A stretch of DNA of 64,000 nucleotides from positions 1,752,309 through 1,816,308 of the forward strand of contig NW_008707225.1 of the NCBI RefSeq assembly GCF_000327385.1, read 5' to 3'. The position numbers and the translations under genes were made by a program. Within the stretch, counting starts at the first letter, position 1. Each line of letters opens with the position of its first letter. This document shows positions 28,546 to 41,766 of this stretch, in pieces. The stretch comes from Lottia gigantea. Lineage: Eukaryota > Mollusca > Gastropoda > Lottiidae. Below the pieces are notes generated by a model, which worked only from the letters and a program-made list of their open reading frames with translations, made no database searches and was not told where the DNA came from.

Positions 28546-31500
28546 TGTAGGTATATAGTCAGTCGAAAGCAGACTGCATTTTTCTCAATTAGAAAGTCAG
28601 TTATCACTATAAAATACAGATGATTGTATCTTTAATTTTGAATGTGATATTTTAATATGAGGGAATGAAATGATAAGTGCTTGACATTCAGTAATCTTAC
28701 TGCTTAAGATTTTGGTTCAATGGTGTGGCTTAAATTGGTTAGAAATTCATCCAGTAGGAACCTTTAAGATCACGTGATGATTTTGTTTTGATAACTTCAC
28801 AAATGTAGTTGTAGGGGATGTTTATTTGATGGGTCGGTCTGATTTTGAATAAATGTTTTCTTTCTTTTTATTTTCAATAATTCCAAGAAGGTCCAAACAG
28901 GCAGACGGACTTTTGAATTCATAAAAGGCAGACGACAAAGGAAACTCTTTGAAAATTCAATACTGAGTTCTTAATATGATTTGAACCATAGACCTTTTGA
29001 AAATTATGAAGGTGTAATGATACTAATAGAGTGTATATCAGTTCGAGAATGGTCATTAGATTTATCTCAATATTGATTATGTATTATCATTATTATATCA
29101 GACCAGCCTCCGGTATATAGAAATAGTTAAACAAAGCTTTAGACAATAATATATAGTTATCTCTTCTTATCTCTATATTTAACTAACATACACTACTTTC
29201 ATTTCAGCAACAGCTTGTCTATCAATCCAATACATTCCTGTCACCACACCTCATTATATGACGGCTAAAATTGATAATGTCACACATAAAAATAATGATG
29301 ACAGATTTCATTACTTCCCTTTGCTGGCTGGAAATCTCTGATCATAAAGGTTGAAAAATATCGCGAGGTTTTCAATTCCGGAGGTGGAGGATATTTTTGA
29401 TGAAAGTCAGGCGGTGATAGTAATCTTTTATGTTATTTTAAACAATATAATTTGCCAACAGATGTATGCAAGTCATAAATTTGGAGTGTTTATTGTTTTA
29501 CATGCGGCTAACCTAGTTATTGGTTATTATTTGCCTTTGTTTAATGTCTGCCCCGGGGAGTTCAAGTCTTTACTGCAATTAAAATGATTTTTGTGACTCG
29601 TCAATTATGTAATTTTAATGTTTCATTGAATCATAATAATATTGATGAACGTCGATATTTAGTCTATTGAGAAATGGTTTGGTTTTTGCATTACTGTTTT
29701 TTTTTTTTTTAATTATTGAACCACTTCCGGAACGAGCAATCCTGTTTAATATACTGCTCTATTACTCGTGGGTAAATTTTAAATTAACGACAATAAGACT
29801 GTTGTAGTTGGGATTAGTTAACATAGAAAAACCCTGAATGAATTTATTCCCAAATAAATTGGTATGTTTTGTAAGGAAACTAAATTAGCACATTATTGGC
29901 CATGAGACTTCACTGAAATGAAATAAATGAAGCTAACTATATTGCAACAGTGAAGTTTGTCTGATTTGAGATTTTTTCCCAACCATATAACAGGCGCGTT
30001 ATGCATCAGTGGTGCGATAATCAAAAAGTGCGAAGGTATAATTCCAGACAGCCAGCCTCTTTAAACGATTGAGCTCTCTGGGAGTAATGTCTAGGAGTAG
30101 GAGAATATTTCCTAAGCTGAAAACTTGATCGTGTTGATATTATATAAAATAGTTTAGCGAAATGAAATGTAAAGAAATTAATCAGAGCCCAGCTTCCTTC
30201 ATTAATTAACATCATTAGTAATGTCAGTAATAACTATTATGTCTATAACATTGTTTTAATGAACACAGAAATTAATTTTCTTGTGACCAGGATTAATACA
30301 TAGCTACCTAACTCCTAATAACTGATTCTATATCATATAAATAGTGATTAATATTTCTAATTATCAGTAGATAGAGGTCGATATCACTATTGAAATGATT
30401 GAAAATTGCTGGACAATGTCAGGTCAGTCTATGTCTAAATGATGGTTACAATTTCACAAAACATCTGTGCCCGTATTTAATTGGCTGCTGATAAAACATG
30501 TACCTTGGTCAGCATGGTAGCTTCATTTGGTGATGGCGTCATATAACATGCAATTAATATGCATAACTTTAGTCTTTGATATTAACCGCAACCTCAGGTG
30601 TTTGATTGACAGGTGTACCCATAATTTGTTCTTCCCTACGTAAGCCCCAAGGGGAACGGAACGAGCCGTGTAAAGTCAATCATTCAAGTTTAATGTGTGC
30701 ATTACGTCATAGCTGTTAGTGTACTATCTCATTAAAATGAAAATCCTATACTGCGGGATTACAATAAAGAATAACTTTGTTTATCGCATTTTATTTGTTT
30801 ATTGAATGTTTGAACGACAGAATTAAGTACTAAACGTTTCAAGAGATCGAATTATTACTTTATTACTGTCATTTTGATGTCTGAATTGAAGTAAGTACAA
30901 TTTACATCTCAAACAGTCAAGAATATCTGGCGACATTGATTGCACTTAACCCATTTAGACATCTTGAAAATTAGTTTTCTCTTTCATGCCATGTGGCATT
31001 TGTTTATCACCGGAAACTGATGAAAATATATGCATGTCATTTTATTACATATATACTATTGTTCAATATCTATTTTTAATAACAATTATTTTAGCACGTA
31101 CTGAACGACCCTTATTACAATAATTCAATTATAAAATTATGCTCGAAATAATATGCTAATTGCAATTAAACATAAAAGCATAAAATGTCTTTGATGTGTA
31201 AGTTTGTCTGCTATACAATAAAGTATGTAATAATGCAAAGTACAGTAATTACACAATGTCACAGTTGAGTAAATTCATGCATGAATGAATGAATCAGAAC
31301 TGCATTTTTAAACTCCAATTCATATCATTCAACCATTCAATTATTATAACAATTCAATGGAAATTTGTTGGTGAAGATTTTGTGAACAATTTTGTAGAAT
31401 AATTGTTTTAAATGACAGTAAGTCGTATCCGCCTGTGAGCTGTTTTATATTACAGAAAACTTGAAGTACATTTTAATATAATTATAAAGTTCGTTGTAGA

Positions 31501-33417
31501 TTTCATTGTAAAAGTCTTCGCATCTTAATGTAGATTGTTAATGTTTACTGTAGATGATTCATATCCTAATGGAGAAATTTGTACAAGATTTGTTTTTGTC
31601 TCATTGTAGAATTGTAATCTTATTGTAGAATTGTAATCTTATTGTCAGTCAATTGTAGATTTTGTTGTAAAAATCTACATATCGATAATTGTAGATTGGT
31701 AGGATTTGTTGCAGATTTTTTTATATCTCATAATTGTAGAATTGTTTATTTTATTATAAAAGTTCATTGTAGATTTTGTTGTAAAATTTTTTTACATCTA
31801 TACATAAGTAAGATTTATTGTAGAATTTTAAATTTATTTTAAAAGTTCTATTGTAGAATTCATACAAATTAAGGTTTAGCCATGTCATAGCATTAAAGAT
31901 ATCACCAAAAATGTCAAAAATTAACTTCTACATTATTAACAGTATTTGGCAAGTAAATATCGTGAGTATTTTAACTAATAAAGAGATGGTCGTTATATAC
32001 GTTCATGTCATACACTTTTAGGCTGTGGAAATGGTATTTGATATATAAAATGGTCATCCTTCAAAACGAATTTTAATTTATTGAAACTGTAACAATTTTT
32101 AAGAATAATTGTTAACTATTCAAAGAGTTATCTTAGAAATTTTACTATGATATTTTAGACAAAGATCGATTTGATTGATGAGGTCAAATACCTGTTGTGC
32201 AACGTATTTACAGTCAACACCTGAATTCTAGTCAAACTCCCATAAATTAAACATGAAATAAGTACAGTATGATTATTTGAAAGAAAATGAATTTTAGACA
32301 GTACATTAACTATACATGATTAATAAAACTGGGCGATATTTTTATAATAAATATATAATACAATGTATTGTCAATACAAGATGTTACCCTGTTAGGTGAC
32401 AAGAACAAGTAAATTCTACAATTCACAAACATTGATGCATTCAATTGTAGTTTTTGTGTGTTTATTCTGAACCGAGCAAGATGTCACCACATATCTTTAA
32501 TATGTAAATAAGGTTTTAGGTCATCATGCGCAGCCGACATCCCTTGATTCTTTTGATATCATTTCAGATATAAAAACGCAATCTTTTTTAATTCACAGAT
32601 GAAATAATTATCTATATTTTTTCCAAAATCTATGATTTGAGTCATACGTTCAGACATTCTGGAAGCATATTTGCATTAAAAAGGATACTCAACAAAAAAC
32701 AACATGTTACCGTTTTGGCTGGATTATTATTGAACAATACTGTGCATGGATATTTTCAGCCTTGACTTGCGATGACGCATTGACTGAATAGAAATTATAC
32801 CAAGATTACTGATTTTTATCCGGGTTGATTGAGTACAATTCAATTCAACAAGGTGTCGTAAGAAATATTCACAGATATCTAAAATAGGAATTTAGGATTA
32901 ATCAATATTTAGTAAAATTTAGTGGATAGAAAACGAACCATTGGCATTATCCAGACAATCCTTTTGTATAAAAATACTATGCACTAAAGTGTTTTGATGA
33001 ATGATTGGGGTGTGCTCCTCTTAAATTGCAAAAAGACCATGAAGGTCGTCTTGCTATTTTGGATTTTAAAAGATGGCTGGCCATATCAACAAATTCATTG
33101 TATTTTTTAATTGGAATATGTCGAGTTTTCAATCTTGGTATTTTTTGACAAATTGTCGCAAAACTTAAACTGTAATTGCTATTTACCATTTCATCAACCA
33201 ATCTAAATTGACTTCAAGGTAATCATATGCTAATATCTGGATGACTAGGCCTACTGGTTTAATCTCAGCTATTTTATCTGCCCATATTTGGCACTGTCTG
33301 TTTCACAAAATTTGACCAAGCCCTGATCCCTTTGTAATATACCTGAATAGGATCGAGATATGGGTCAAAATCAAGTTAATTAGTTCATTACCAGCTAACT
33401 ATGTTTGTAATCTCTTA

Positions 33418-33418
<1 letters not shown>
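28546..33418. other. Intergenic block before the LINE
   Basis: No confident gene. ORFs at 29351-29587, 30021-30215 and 32977-33201 lack recognisable domains. An acceptor-like CTTTCATTTCAG at about 29208 is followed by a short open frame but no convincing coding signature. 31500-31860 is a loose repeat, annotated separately. Confidence 0.35.
31500..31860. repeat. Degenerate ATTGTAGA-rich repeat
   Basis: Irregular reiteration of ATTGTAGATTTTGTTGTAAA and ATTGTAGAATTGTAATCTT words at spacings of about 20-60 bp. It looks like an old, decayed minisatellite. No coding sense. Confidence 0.6.
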
Positions 33419-33448
<30 letters not shown>

Positions 33449-33450
33449 TT
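33419..33450. repeat. (TAA)n microsatellite, 3' tail of the LINE
   Basis: About ten TAA units on the plus strand, i.e. (TTA)n at the 3' end of the minus-strand LINE. This is the usual kind of simple tail for several LINE clades. Confidence 0.85.
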
Positions 33451-36380
33451 ATTTATTTAAGTGTTACCGTCCATATATACAGAGAATAACAACAATAAAA
33501 TAATTACAGCATTATAAAATGGACGCCAGCCGGCTTCGACTTATGAGACACCTTAGAATTATATCATATAACTACATTCAATGAGACAGGTAAAACACAA
33601 ATATACAAGTAAAATAAACATTATGATAAATAAAAAGGGTTAAGGGTATCACAGTCTGTTTTCTACGTTCAAACATTTTAAAAATACATGCGGCAAAATA
33701 TGGTAAAATTCGTTCGTTTGTCATTAAAAAACACAATTTATTTACATTATTATAAAATAAAAAATCTGGATTAATAAAACAGGCTTCGGCACATAAAACA
33801 TTTCTTATATCAGTGTATAATTTACAGTTAAAAATAAAATGCTCCTCATTTTCAATTTCCCCATTATCACATAAAAGACACTTCCTTAAGCAGAGAGGTT
33901 CGGGGGGGGTCTAACAAATCTTCCAGTTTCAATTCTCAAAGGGAGTGAACCCGCTCTAAGTTTGGACAACACGCGTCTGTGAGCTCTATTTTTAATAATT
34001 TTGACATACGGTTCTGTTCCGAATTCAGTTTTGTACATGCGGTATGACCGGAGTTTTTTTCCATTAACATGTGTGCGGTCATTCCATACATCCCTTGACC
34101 ACTGACCCACTTCCCTTTCCCATAGACTATCCCACACATCATCAATACATACAGTGTCACTTTGATCATTTAATACATGTAGTTCTCGACCGATACTTAA
34201 TACTCGGTCATCCCAGGAGGACTTACGTCTACTGGCCCATTTATGTACAGTTTTACAAAGAATATTATCGTTGAGTTTAAGTCTATTCCAATATCTAAAC
34301 AATTCAATCTTAACTAAATTATCACCCTTCAGCCATCCCATGTCCCCCATTGCTGCCAAATTACTACTTCTTTTGCTCAAACCAAGGAAGAATTCGCATG
34401 CGTTACTATGCAGCGCATTAATACAGTTATGTGTATTAATACCCCAAATACCGGATGCATAAGTAAATACAGGCCTGACAAGCGAGTCATATAATTTTGT
34501 GTAAACATCGTAGCTAAATCCACCAAACTGTATCGATTTAGTTTTAATCACAGCCAAAGCCCTATTAGCCGATTTTGATAACTCTTTAGCGCTGTATGAA
34601 TAGTCACAGAATTCGTTCACCCACAGGCCTAGGTATTTATATGCATCTGCGTATTTAACATTTAATTCACCACTATGGAACTTAAAGTTACTTCTAACTA
34701 TACCAGGGTTTCTAAAATGTACAATTTTTGTTTTAGACTCATTCACGACTAACCTCCATTTATTACACCAATTATTCAATAGAATTTGTAATTTTTTGTT
34801 CATCTGGGGCCAGAAGAACAATATCGTCAGCATATAGCAATACCGAAATTAATGTGCCATCAATATCAATTCCACAGTTAGCTTCATTTAGATCTTTAAC
34901 TAGATCGTTAACATATATTGAAAATAATGTTGGTGACAATATATACACAACCCTGTTTAACCCCTTGAGTAACTGGGAACCACTCAGTTAATGTACTATT
35001 TACCTTAACAGAGCATGAAACGTTATTGTACAAAGACGAGATACTATGCAAAAATCTACCACTCACACCTATAGAGTTCAGTTTAAACATCAAACAGTCC
35101 CTGTTTAAAGTGTCAAAGGCTTTTTTTACGTCCACAAAACAGGCAAAAGTTTGCTGTTTGGATGACTTCCTGTTTCTAATAATATTGTTCAATATATAAA
35201 GATGGTCAATACAGTTTTTGCCTTTACGAAATCCATTTTGTTCTTGTGCTAAAGTTCCCTTAACTTCCAGCCATTCTGACAGTCTTGAGTTAAGTATAGT
35301 TGCATACACTTTACACGGGACTGATAAAAGGGTAATTCCTCTATACGACAGGGGGTCCCATTTGTTACCACCGTCAGTCTTGGGGATAGGTGTGATAATA
35401 CCTTTTAACCACATTTTAGGAACTTCTCCGGTTTGGAAACATAAGTTTATGATCTTATATAGCAGTTTTACACAAGTATCGTTACGTATACACTCACTAA
35501 TGATAGAGTCAATTCTGGCTGCTTTCCCTAACTTAGTCTTGTACACTGACTTGCGCACTTCCTCTTCAGTTATATCGCGGTTTAGTGAATCACAGTTTAC
35601 ACTCGGGAATGTGTGACTTCCGGTTTTGATAAAATCTAAATGTATGTCATCGAATTCACTACTTAAGGGCTTGTTCAATAAATTATGAAAGTCATGTTTC
35701 CAACGCTGTAATACATCTCCCGGGTCACTCGAGAATCCATTGTCCGTTTCTACTTTCATTGGTATTGAACTTTTCCGGTCATTAGCGATTCCAATTTTTC
35801 CAAATTGTTTCCAAAAATCTTGTTTATTGGCTGATTCGTAAAGGTTCAGTAATCGATCCTGTTCATGTGATTGATGCAGTCTCTTAAACCTACGGTTTGT
35901 TTTATCAAAAATGTCTCTTACCTCACAGAATTCCTTGCGCAGTTTTCTTTTAGAACAGTGTTCGTTACACTTGATCCAAGCCTTTTCCTTGTCACAGACT
36001 GATTTCCATAGTTTTGAAAGTTCGTCATTCCAGTGAGGTTTGTGTAAGCTTTTCCTCTTTCTTGATGAACACGATGATGTCTTTAGTTGTGGCACTCGTT
36101 GCTTCAGTTCAATTTTGATAATGATAATATCTACAAAACTGGAATAAGCTTCACATATATTTCGATTGTCAGAAAGCTCTTTTTCTAGTCCAATAATTTT
36201 TTCTTCTACACCGCTAATATTTGTAAGAAAGTCTCTTGGTATTTTACGAGTGTCATATCGTATAGTTTTATTCAGCACTGGAAAATGATCTGCATTCGAG
36301 GTGGCGTTTTGTACATCAATTGTCCGGATTATAGGTCCATGGTCAGGAACCGACTTTTCAAATATACAAACTACCAATTA
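33419..36380 (-). mobile_element. 5'-truncated non-LTR retrotransposon (LINE)
   Basis: Minus-strand LINE copy. Two main open stretches (34908-36377 and 33886-34833) are in different frames. The first opens at the tail of an APE-type endonuclease (NADHFPV, resembling the final SDH motif) and continues into reverse transcriptase blocks: GIITPIPKTDGG, YRGITLLS, QNGFRKGKN, FVDVKKAFDT and QGVKQGC. The YADDIVLLAP catalytic block lies at about 34820-34850, between the two ORFs. The second stretch is the thumb/C-terminal region. A further frame change in a G run near 33905 leads to a Cys/His cluster (CLLCDNGE, EHFIFNC) ending at TGA 33578-33580. At least three frame breaks make this copy inactive. 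The 3'UTR ends in a (TTA)n tail at 33419-33450. The upstream ORF and most of the endonuclease are missing. Clade (Jockey/CR1/I-like) is unresolved. Confidence 0.92.
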
Positions 36381-36469
36381 TAACATACTTTTTTTGCACG
36401 TGCCATCACAGACTCCATTCAGTATGACTACAAAACGAGGCCCATCTGTGTTATAGATTCATTCTCTTT

Positions 36470-36900
36470 ACTTCTATCTTCAATACTTATTTCAACATTT
36501 CCTTTCAGTACTTCTTTATTTGCACAGTACTTTGCATAATCATTCGCGTTCTTTGATCCCGTCCAGTCTTTTTTCAGTACTTACCACTTCATTCAAGTCA
36601 CTATTCACTTCACTATTTTCTTCAATACATACCTCAACAATCACTTTACTTCTTTCTTCAGTACTTACTTCAACATGGGCTTCTTTGATGTCTTCCCGTC
36701 TTTCTTCGGCACTTACTGCATCAGTCAATTCACTATTTACTATTCACTATTATTTCCCTTTAGAACTTACCTCAGCATTTATTTCACGTTTTTCTTCAAT
36801 ACTTACATCACCATTCCCTTCTCATCATTCACGTCACTTCTTTCTTCAGTACTTACCTAACCATTCTCTCCTTTGCTGTCTTCAGTTCTTTCTTCAAAAC
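36470..36900. repeat. Degenerate CTTCTTTCTTCAGTACTTAC repeat
   Basis: Irregular reiteration of TTCTTCAGTACTTAC with TCACTTCA words at 30-70 bp spacing directly beyond the LINE's 5' end. The overlapping Ser/Thr/Phe-rich ORFs at 36520-36990 come from this composition and are not taken as genes. Confidence 0.6.
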
Positions 36901-39900
36901 GTGTTTCACTACTCCATTACTCTCAATCACTTCATTATTGACTTCAATTTATCAACTAATAAAAATTTACGTTGTAACTATGCTTTTTGAAATTAAGTTT
37001 CACATAAGCATGTAAAACAAGTAAACCAACCGAAGTAAGATTTCTGAAATTCAGAATGCCGATCATGCATATTTTCGGTGTTTTGGGAAATTTCACATCT
37101 TTATGTTATCAAAGCTCAAGAAAAATTCATATTATTTTATTTTCATTAACATGTCAATCTGAGTATACCAGCATATTTTATCAAATAACATCACTATCTA
37201 TATACCAGTATAATTATTCTATATTATACATGAAGAATTTCATAGAAAATTACAATACATCATCTTACGAAACACAACAGACGGTTTTGACACAAATTGC
37301 TATAATATATTGTCTACAATTGTATGTAAGCCCCGTTTGTGACTTTTACTTACATTTGCATATTTGACATTTGACAGGAGGTATTGTACTTGAGAGCTTG
37401 GAGATTATTTGTTACTTGAATACAAAATCAATCATTAACTTGGTCCAATTTATAATCCTTCTCTAATTGTAACAATTCGGGTCTTTTAACCTGACATTCA
37501 ACGTTTGAATGCTGTGTAAAACAATGAACACGATTCAGCGTTATTAACACGCATGTTTTAAAGTATGTATATAAGTTATGTCTAAATGTAATGATAAACG
37601 ATATTTTTTAGCTGCTATATCTTCTTACTCTATATTGACGAGAATAGTATCTTCTTCACAAGAAAAGCTGAATTCTTTTATAGTATATTATTGTAGTTCT
37701 TAATAGCACCATGCCTCAATTAAAGCTGGTCATATCTTTATTATTATTTTTTTACTATAACAATATTATGTGCATCAAATTCATTCTTGTACTAAAATAG
37801 AGGGAAACATTTCCAAAAGTCCCTAATGATAATAAAGGATTTGATGTCTCATTCATTAACTAATAACAGCAGGTTATCAATGTCTCAGGTGTTCCTATCT
37901 AATACTAACAGAGATTTAGCTTTTAATACATTCTATAACTTAACAACTACCACAACATGGGGTAGCCATGGCCATACAAGCATCTAATACACGTTAAAGA
38001 TAATACACCGAGTGGACAAAGCCATATAAAATACGTTGACATTTGATTGCTAAAGGGATTTCATTTTAATTCGAGAATAACAGACATTTGTCTATTAAGT
38101 ATTTCATAATTATTCGCAGGAATTTAAGGTACATTACAAGAGTACAATTTTATAGTACGTATTATATACATATTTATACTACTGTTTTGTTACACATAAC
38201 TTTTATCAATGATGTTTATTTATGTATATTGGAATTTCAGCTTCAAAATAGTAATGCTTAAATATACCCAATCGGATTCAAAAGCGAAACAGAGGTGTAA
38301 CACAGAAACGCTATACATTGTACAAGATAGAAGAAGAGACGTACAAAATGAAGGTAAATACGCAATATAAAAGTAACATAGCCTACCAAAGGGAACCACT
38401 CGGTCTAATAAAAATTTGGCCAAACTTTTGTTCAACAAAAGATGTATTGTGAGAAGCAATAGACACTGAATTCACTTTTTGTTCGAGTCACAAAATCCCA
38501 GCGTTGAAGAGGCCAGAAATTTGAATGGCTGGCGTTGTTATCAAACAGGCTGTCTTTAGACTCTGTGGTGGCTATATGAAATATTAGAGCTAAATCTAAA
38601 TTTTATTATACCTTATTATATATATATTTTATTATTTTCATGCAAAATGAAAATAAAACGGATAAAGATATGTAACACAGAAACGATATATCAGATACTG
38701 TGGAAAAAAGAATAAGCAAAAATAAAAGGAAACAGTCGACAAAGGATGTTGACTAACGCAGACAGCTATATAGAATATCAAAGCTTATCAACTTGATGAA
38801 ATATGAAAGTATGAAATGTATATTGAGTGTCCAAGATTATGTAAAAGTAAAAAATTCCATAATAATAAGATGAAGAATATTTAATTATGATTAAATTGTT
38901 AATTAATGAGAATTTACCGTTACAATGCTTACTTTATTATGATAAATCTTCTCATATTACATGTCATAACTACAGGATTGCTGGAGAGAAGCCATAAGTT
39001 AGAATAAATTGCTCATATTGTCTGGAGAAACAGGAAATCTGATAGGATTGAAGAATCTCTTCAACTGTTGGCAAGTTTCAATATATCCACTAGTTTGTAA
39101 GTGAATTGGAACTTACTGTCAGAGAGATATCATAGTAATGCCTACAATCAATATAACTATTGTTTAGTTCAACATGTCAACCTTGTGGACCGTAATATGT
39201 TTCGCTAGTAACTCTATTTTTCTATTAATTCCTTATAAATGTATAAAAGATATCTTGATTTCTCCTGACGCGAACGTTGAACCTTACGTAAATCTGGGAA
39301 TATATCTAGATTCCTGTGAATCTGTAGAGTTTAGATATTAATGTTACAATCAGATAAATTCAGAATAAAGAGTTTTAAACATGTACTCATCAAAATAATT
39401 ACATGTAACAAATTAGAATACACATTTGGCGATGTGACACTAAACGCATAAGTGAATATGGAAAATATTGTTCCTATATTTATATAATTGAGATAGCACG
39501 TAGAAAAAACCTCTGACAGTGTTAGAATTTGGAACGGGACAAGAAGGTAGCAGCGCCATTTTGGTATGAACATGCTTGTTTGGGAGATTTATTGTCTTTG
39601 CAGATGATTTGGCTTGCTATTCTATATGGCTGCCATTCACTATCGTAGTAATTACAACTTCATTGAAGTTGTCAGAAGGACTCGACTGTATTTTACAATA
39701 TGAGTTCATAGTCATGTTACGTTATCAGTAAAGAGTAAAGTAAATAATTCCATCTGTAGATATATTAGAGTCTAGTTTCAATCATTGGTTATCTCTCCTG
39801 CTATTTTAAGTAATCTCCAGTGATATTAAAATACCGACATATGTTATAATGGAACTAATCGTGAATATTGTTATGTTTTTCTCGCTGTTCCATTAGATTT

Positions 39901-41676
39901 ATACCAGTTCTTGACATTTTAGCTTTTCACATTGGTAGGTCATCATTAGTTTGTTGAACATGTGTGGCAAAAATGAACCTTTATGCTTCAGAAGGTTATG
40001 CTTTAGGTTTTGTCTATTTATTATTTCTGTTTATTCCAGTATTTGCAAGGTTGACAATATGTTATACCAAATAAACGCTATTAGTTATGTGGACTCTCTG
40101 ATAGAGGTGTGTTCCGGAATGCTCTTCTTGGCCAGTGACACTCAACACAGTAGCTATTAAAGTAAATGCCAAAAAGGACCTTGAGTTTGAAGCTAATTGG
40201 ATATTGACCCCGGGAACAATCTTGTCCACCAGTAGAGTCATTTGATATTGATGTGTAATATATATACATATTCCTTACAATTATATACGAGCCTCTAAAG
40301 TCTCGTGATCACTTCACATGCATTGGCCAACTTGATTACGGCCAATGGTCATTAGACATCAATATACGGATTCTACTTCAAATAACTGGCAATATCGTAA
40401 TATCTTGAAGTTTTTGGCAAATTGTATCTTTAGCGCTCTTACTCTTCGATCATTAATTTTGAAAACCTGTGGCTGAAGTGAAGTGTTGTTGATGCTCATA
40501 TTATTTGATGTACAACAAATATTCAACAAAGATATTTCAATCGAAATTAATATAAAAATTCTTCAACTAATTGAGAATAAAATAAAATTATGGCTTGTTT
40601 GTTTAATTGAGAATATTATCAGATATTGTAAGTTTCAAGTGAAATAATGAAGACCCATTATAATATGTCAGGCTATAATTCCAATAGCAATTGTCTCTCA
40701 AACTGTTTAAATAAGGCAGAATTTCTATTTCCGAAACGAGATAGCCGATTTGTTTATTTACCGTTTTCAGATTATTAGATCATCGCTTGTTAACAAGGCT
40801 TATTATATCAACAATAGTTGAGGAATCGAAGTCCCATTCAATATCACTGCTTTAAACAAAAGATCTTTTCTATTTTGAAGGGTAATTTGTTGAGTGTAAT
40901 ATTAGTTTTAGTTACAATCACCTGAGAAAGGTCTTTATGTTGTAAAGGGTCTTGTTTATTGATCTTCTAGGAACAATTTTCATCACAGATTCACTTAATA
41001 TGACTAACTTTTATTTCTCGTCTGCTTTCTACTTCCGGTATATTGTTCTCGAATTGATCACGTAATGCGTGAGATATGAGACGTCGGCCATTGAAGAGTG
41101 TCGTAATTTCCGTTAAGGGCTGATAAATAGTTATTTGCTTCTATTAAATGACAGTCAGAATGGCACATGCGGGCATCATCGTCATACAAACACACAAAAG
41201 ATCTTTTGAAATGAAATTTCTAAATATTTGACAGATTTCTTTAGGATAGAGTCAGGCGCCATTGTTCCGTTGAAGTGTCTGTAAAATGGATTTGAGCACT
41301 CGTTAAGTTCAGCTTAGGATTTATCGCCAATTTCTTTAGGCGGTAATTTTGATTCAATTAGCCAAGATTTCTATAAATAGATGACGATGCCAGTGTCTGC
41401 AATGGTTTGGCAAACATTAACCATTATTGCGTTTTTTAAATTTATTAATTCACTGATTAAATTTAAGGTTTAATGTAAGGAGTTAAAAGATTGTATTGTT
41501 TTAAGGGGTGGTGCTGACATGTCATGTTCAGAGCATCAAGATGACAATTGACATGTATAAGTTGGCGATTAATAATATTACAAATGATAATATAATAAAT
41601 ACAGAACAAAACAGCATGCTTTCCAATCTCTGTACATCCCACAATGATAATCTGAGATAAGCTTTTTATTTTACAG
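36901..41676. other. Intergenic, nothing recognised
   Basis: AT-rich sequence with scattered short ORFs (37056-37367, 38220-38459, 39331-39573, 39951-40269), none with a recognisable motif. A less AT-rich region at about 41030-41350 could be a regulatory element. No RNA gene found. Confidence 0.35.
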
Positions 41677-41680
41677 ACAG

Positions 41681-41766
41681 GAAAATGACACTGACGCCGA
41701 GCACATCACGACCGGGATAGGGTTTAACTCTAAGAAACCATGGAAAGGCTATTTTCATCAATTTAA
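41681..41766 (+). other. Orphan exon candidate, gene unknown
   Basis: A strong acceptor (CTTTTTATTTTACAG, optionally plus ACAG) opens a frame reading ENDTDAEHITTGIGFNSKK then PWKGYFHQF, closing at a good donor AA|GTAAGG at 41766/41767. GC content and amino-acid make-up are markedly unlike the flanks. The phase leaves two nucleotides for the next exon. I recognise no family and see no neighbouring exon. The reverse strand is also open here but lacks splice signals, so the plus strand is preferred. Confidence 0.4.

Noticed and set aside
34071-35616. Plus-strand ORFs at 34071, 34271 and 35218
   Set aside because: Antisense shadows of the LINE reverse transcriptase ORFs.
36520-36990. Ser/Thr/Phe-rich 156-codon ORF next to the LINE
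   Set aside because: Derived from a degenerate TTCTTCAGTACTTAC repeat. The opposite strand is open too and no family is recognisable.
39593-39738. Acceptor-like TTGTCTTTGCAG followed by a hydrophobic open frame
   Set aside because: No donor or domain, and hydrophobic peptides arise easily from T-rich DNA.
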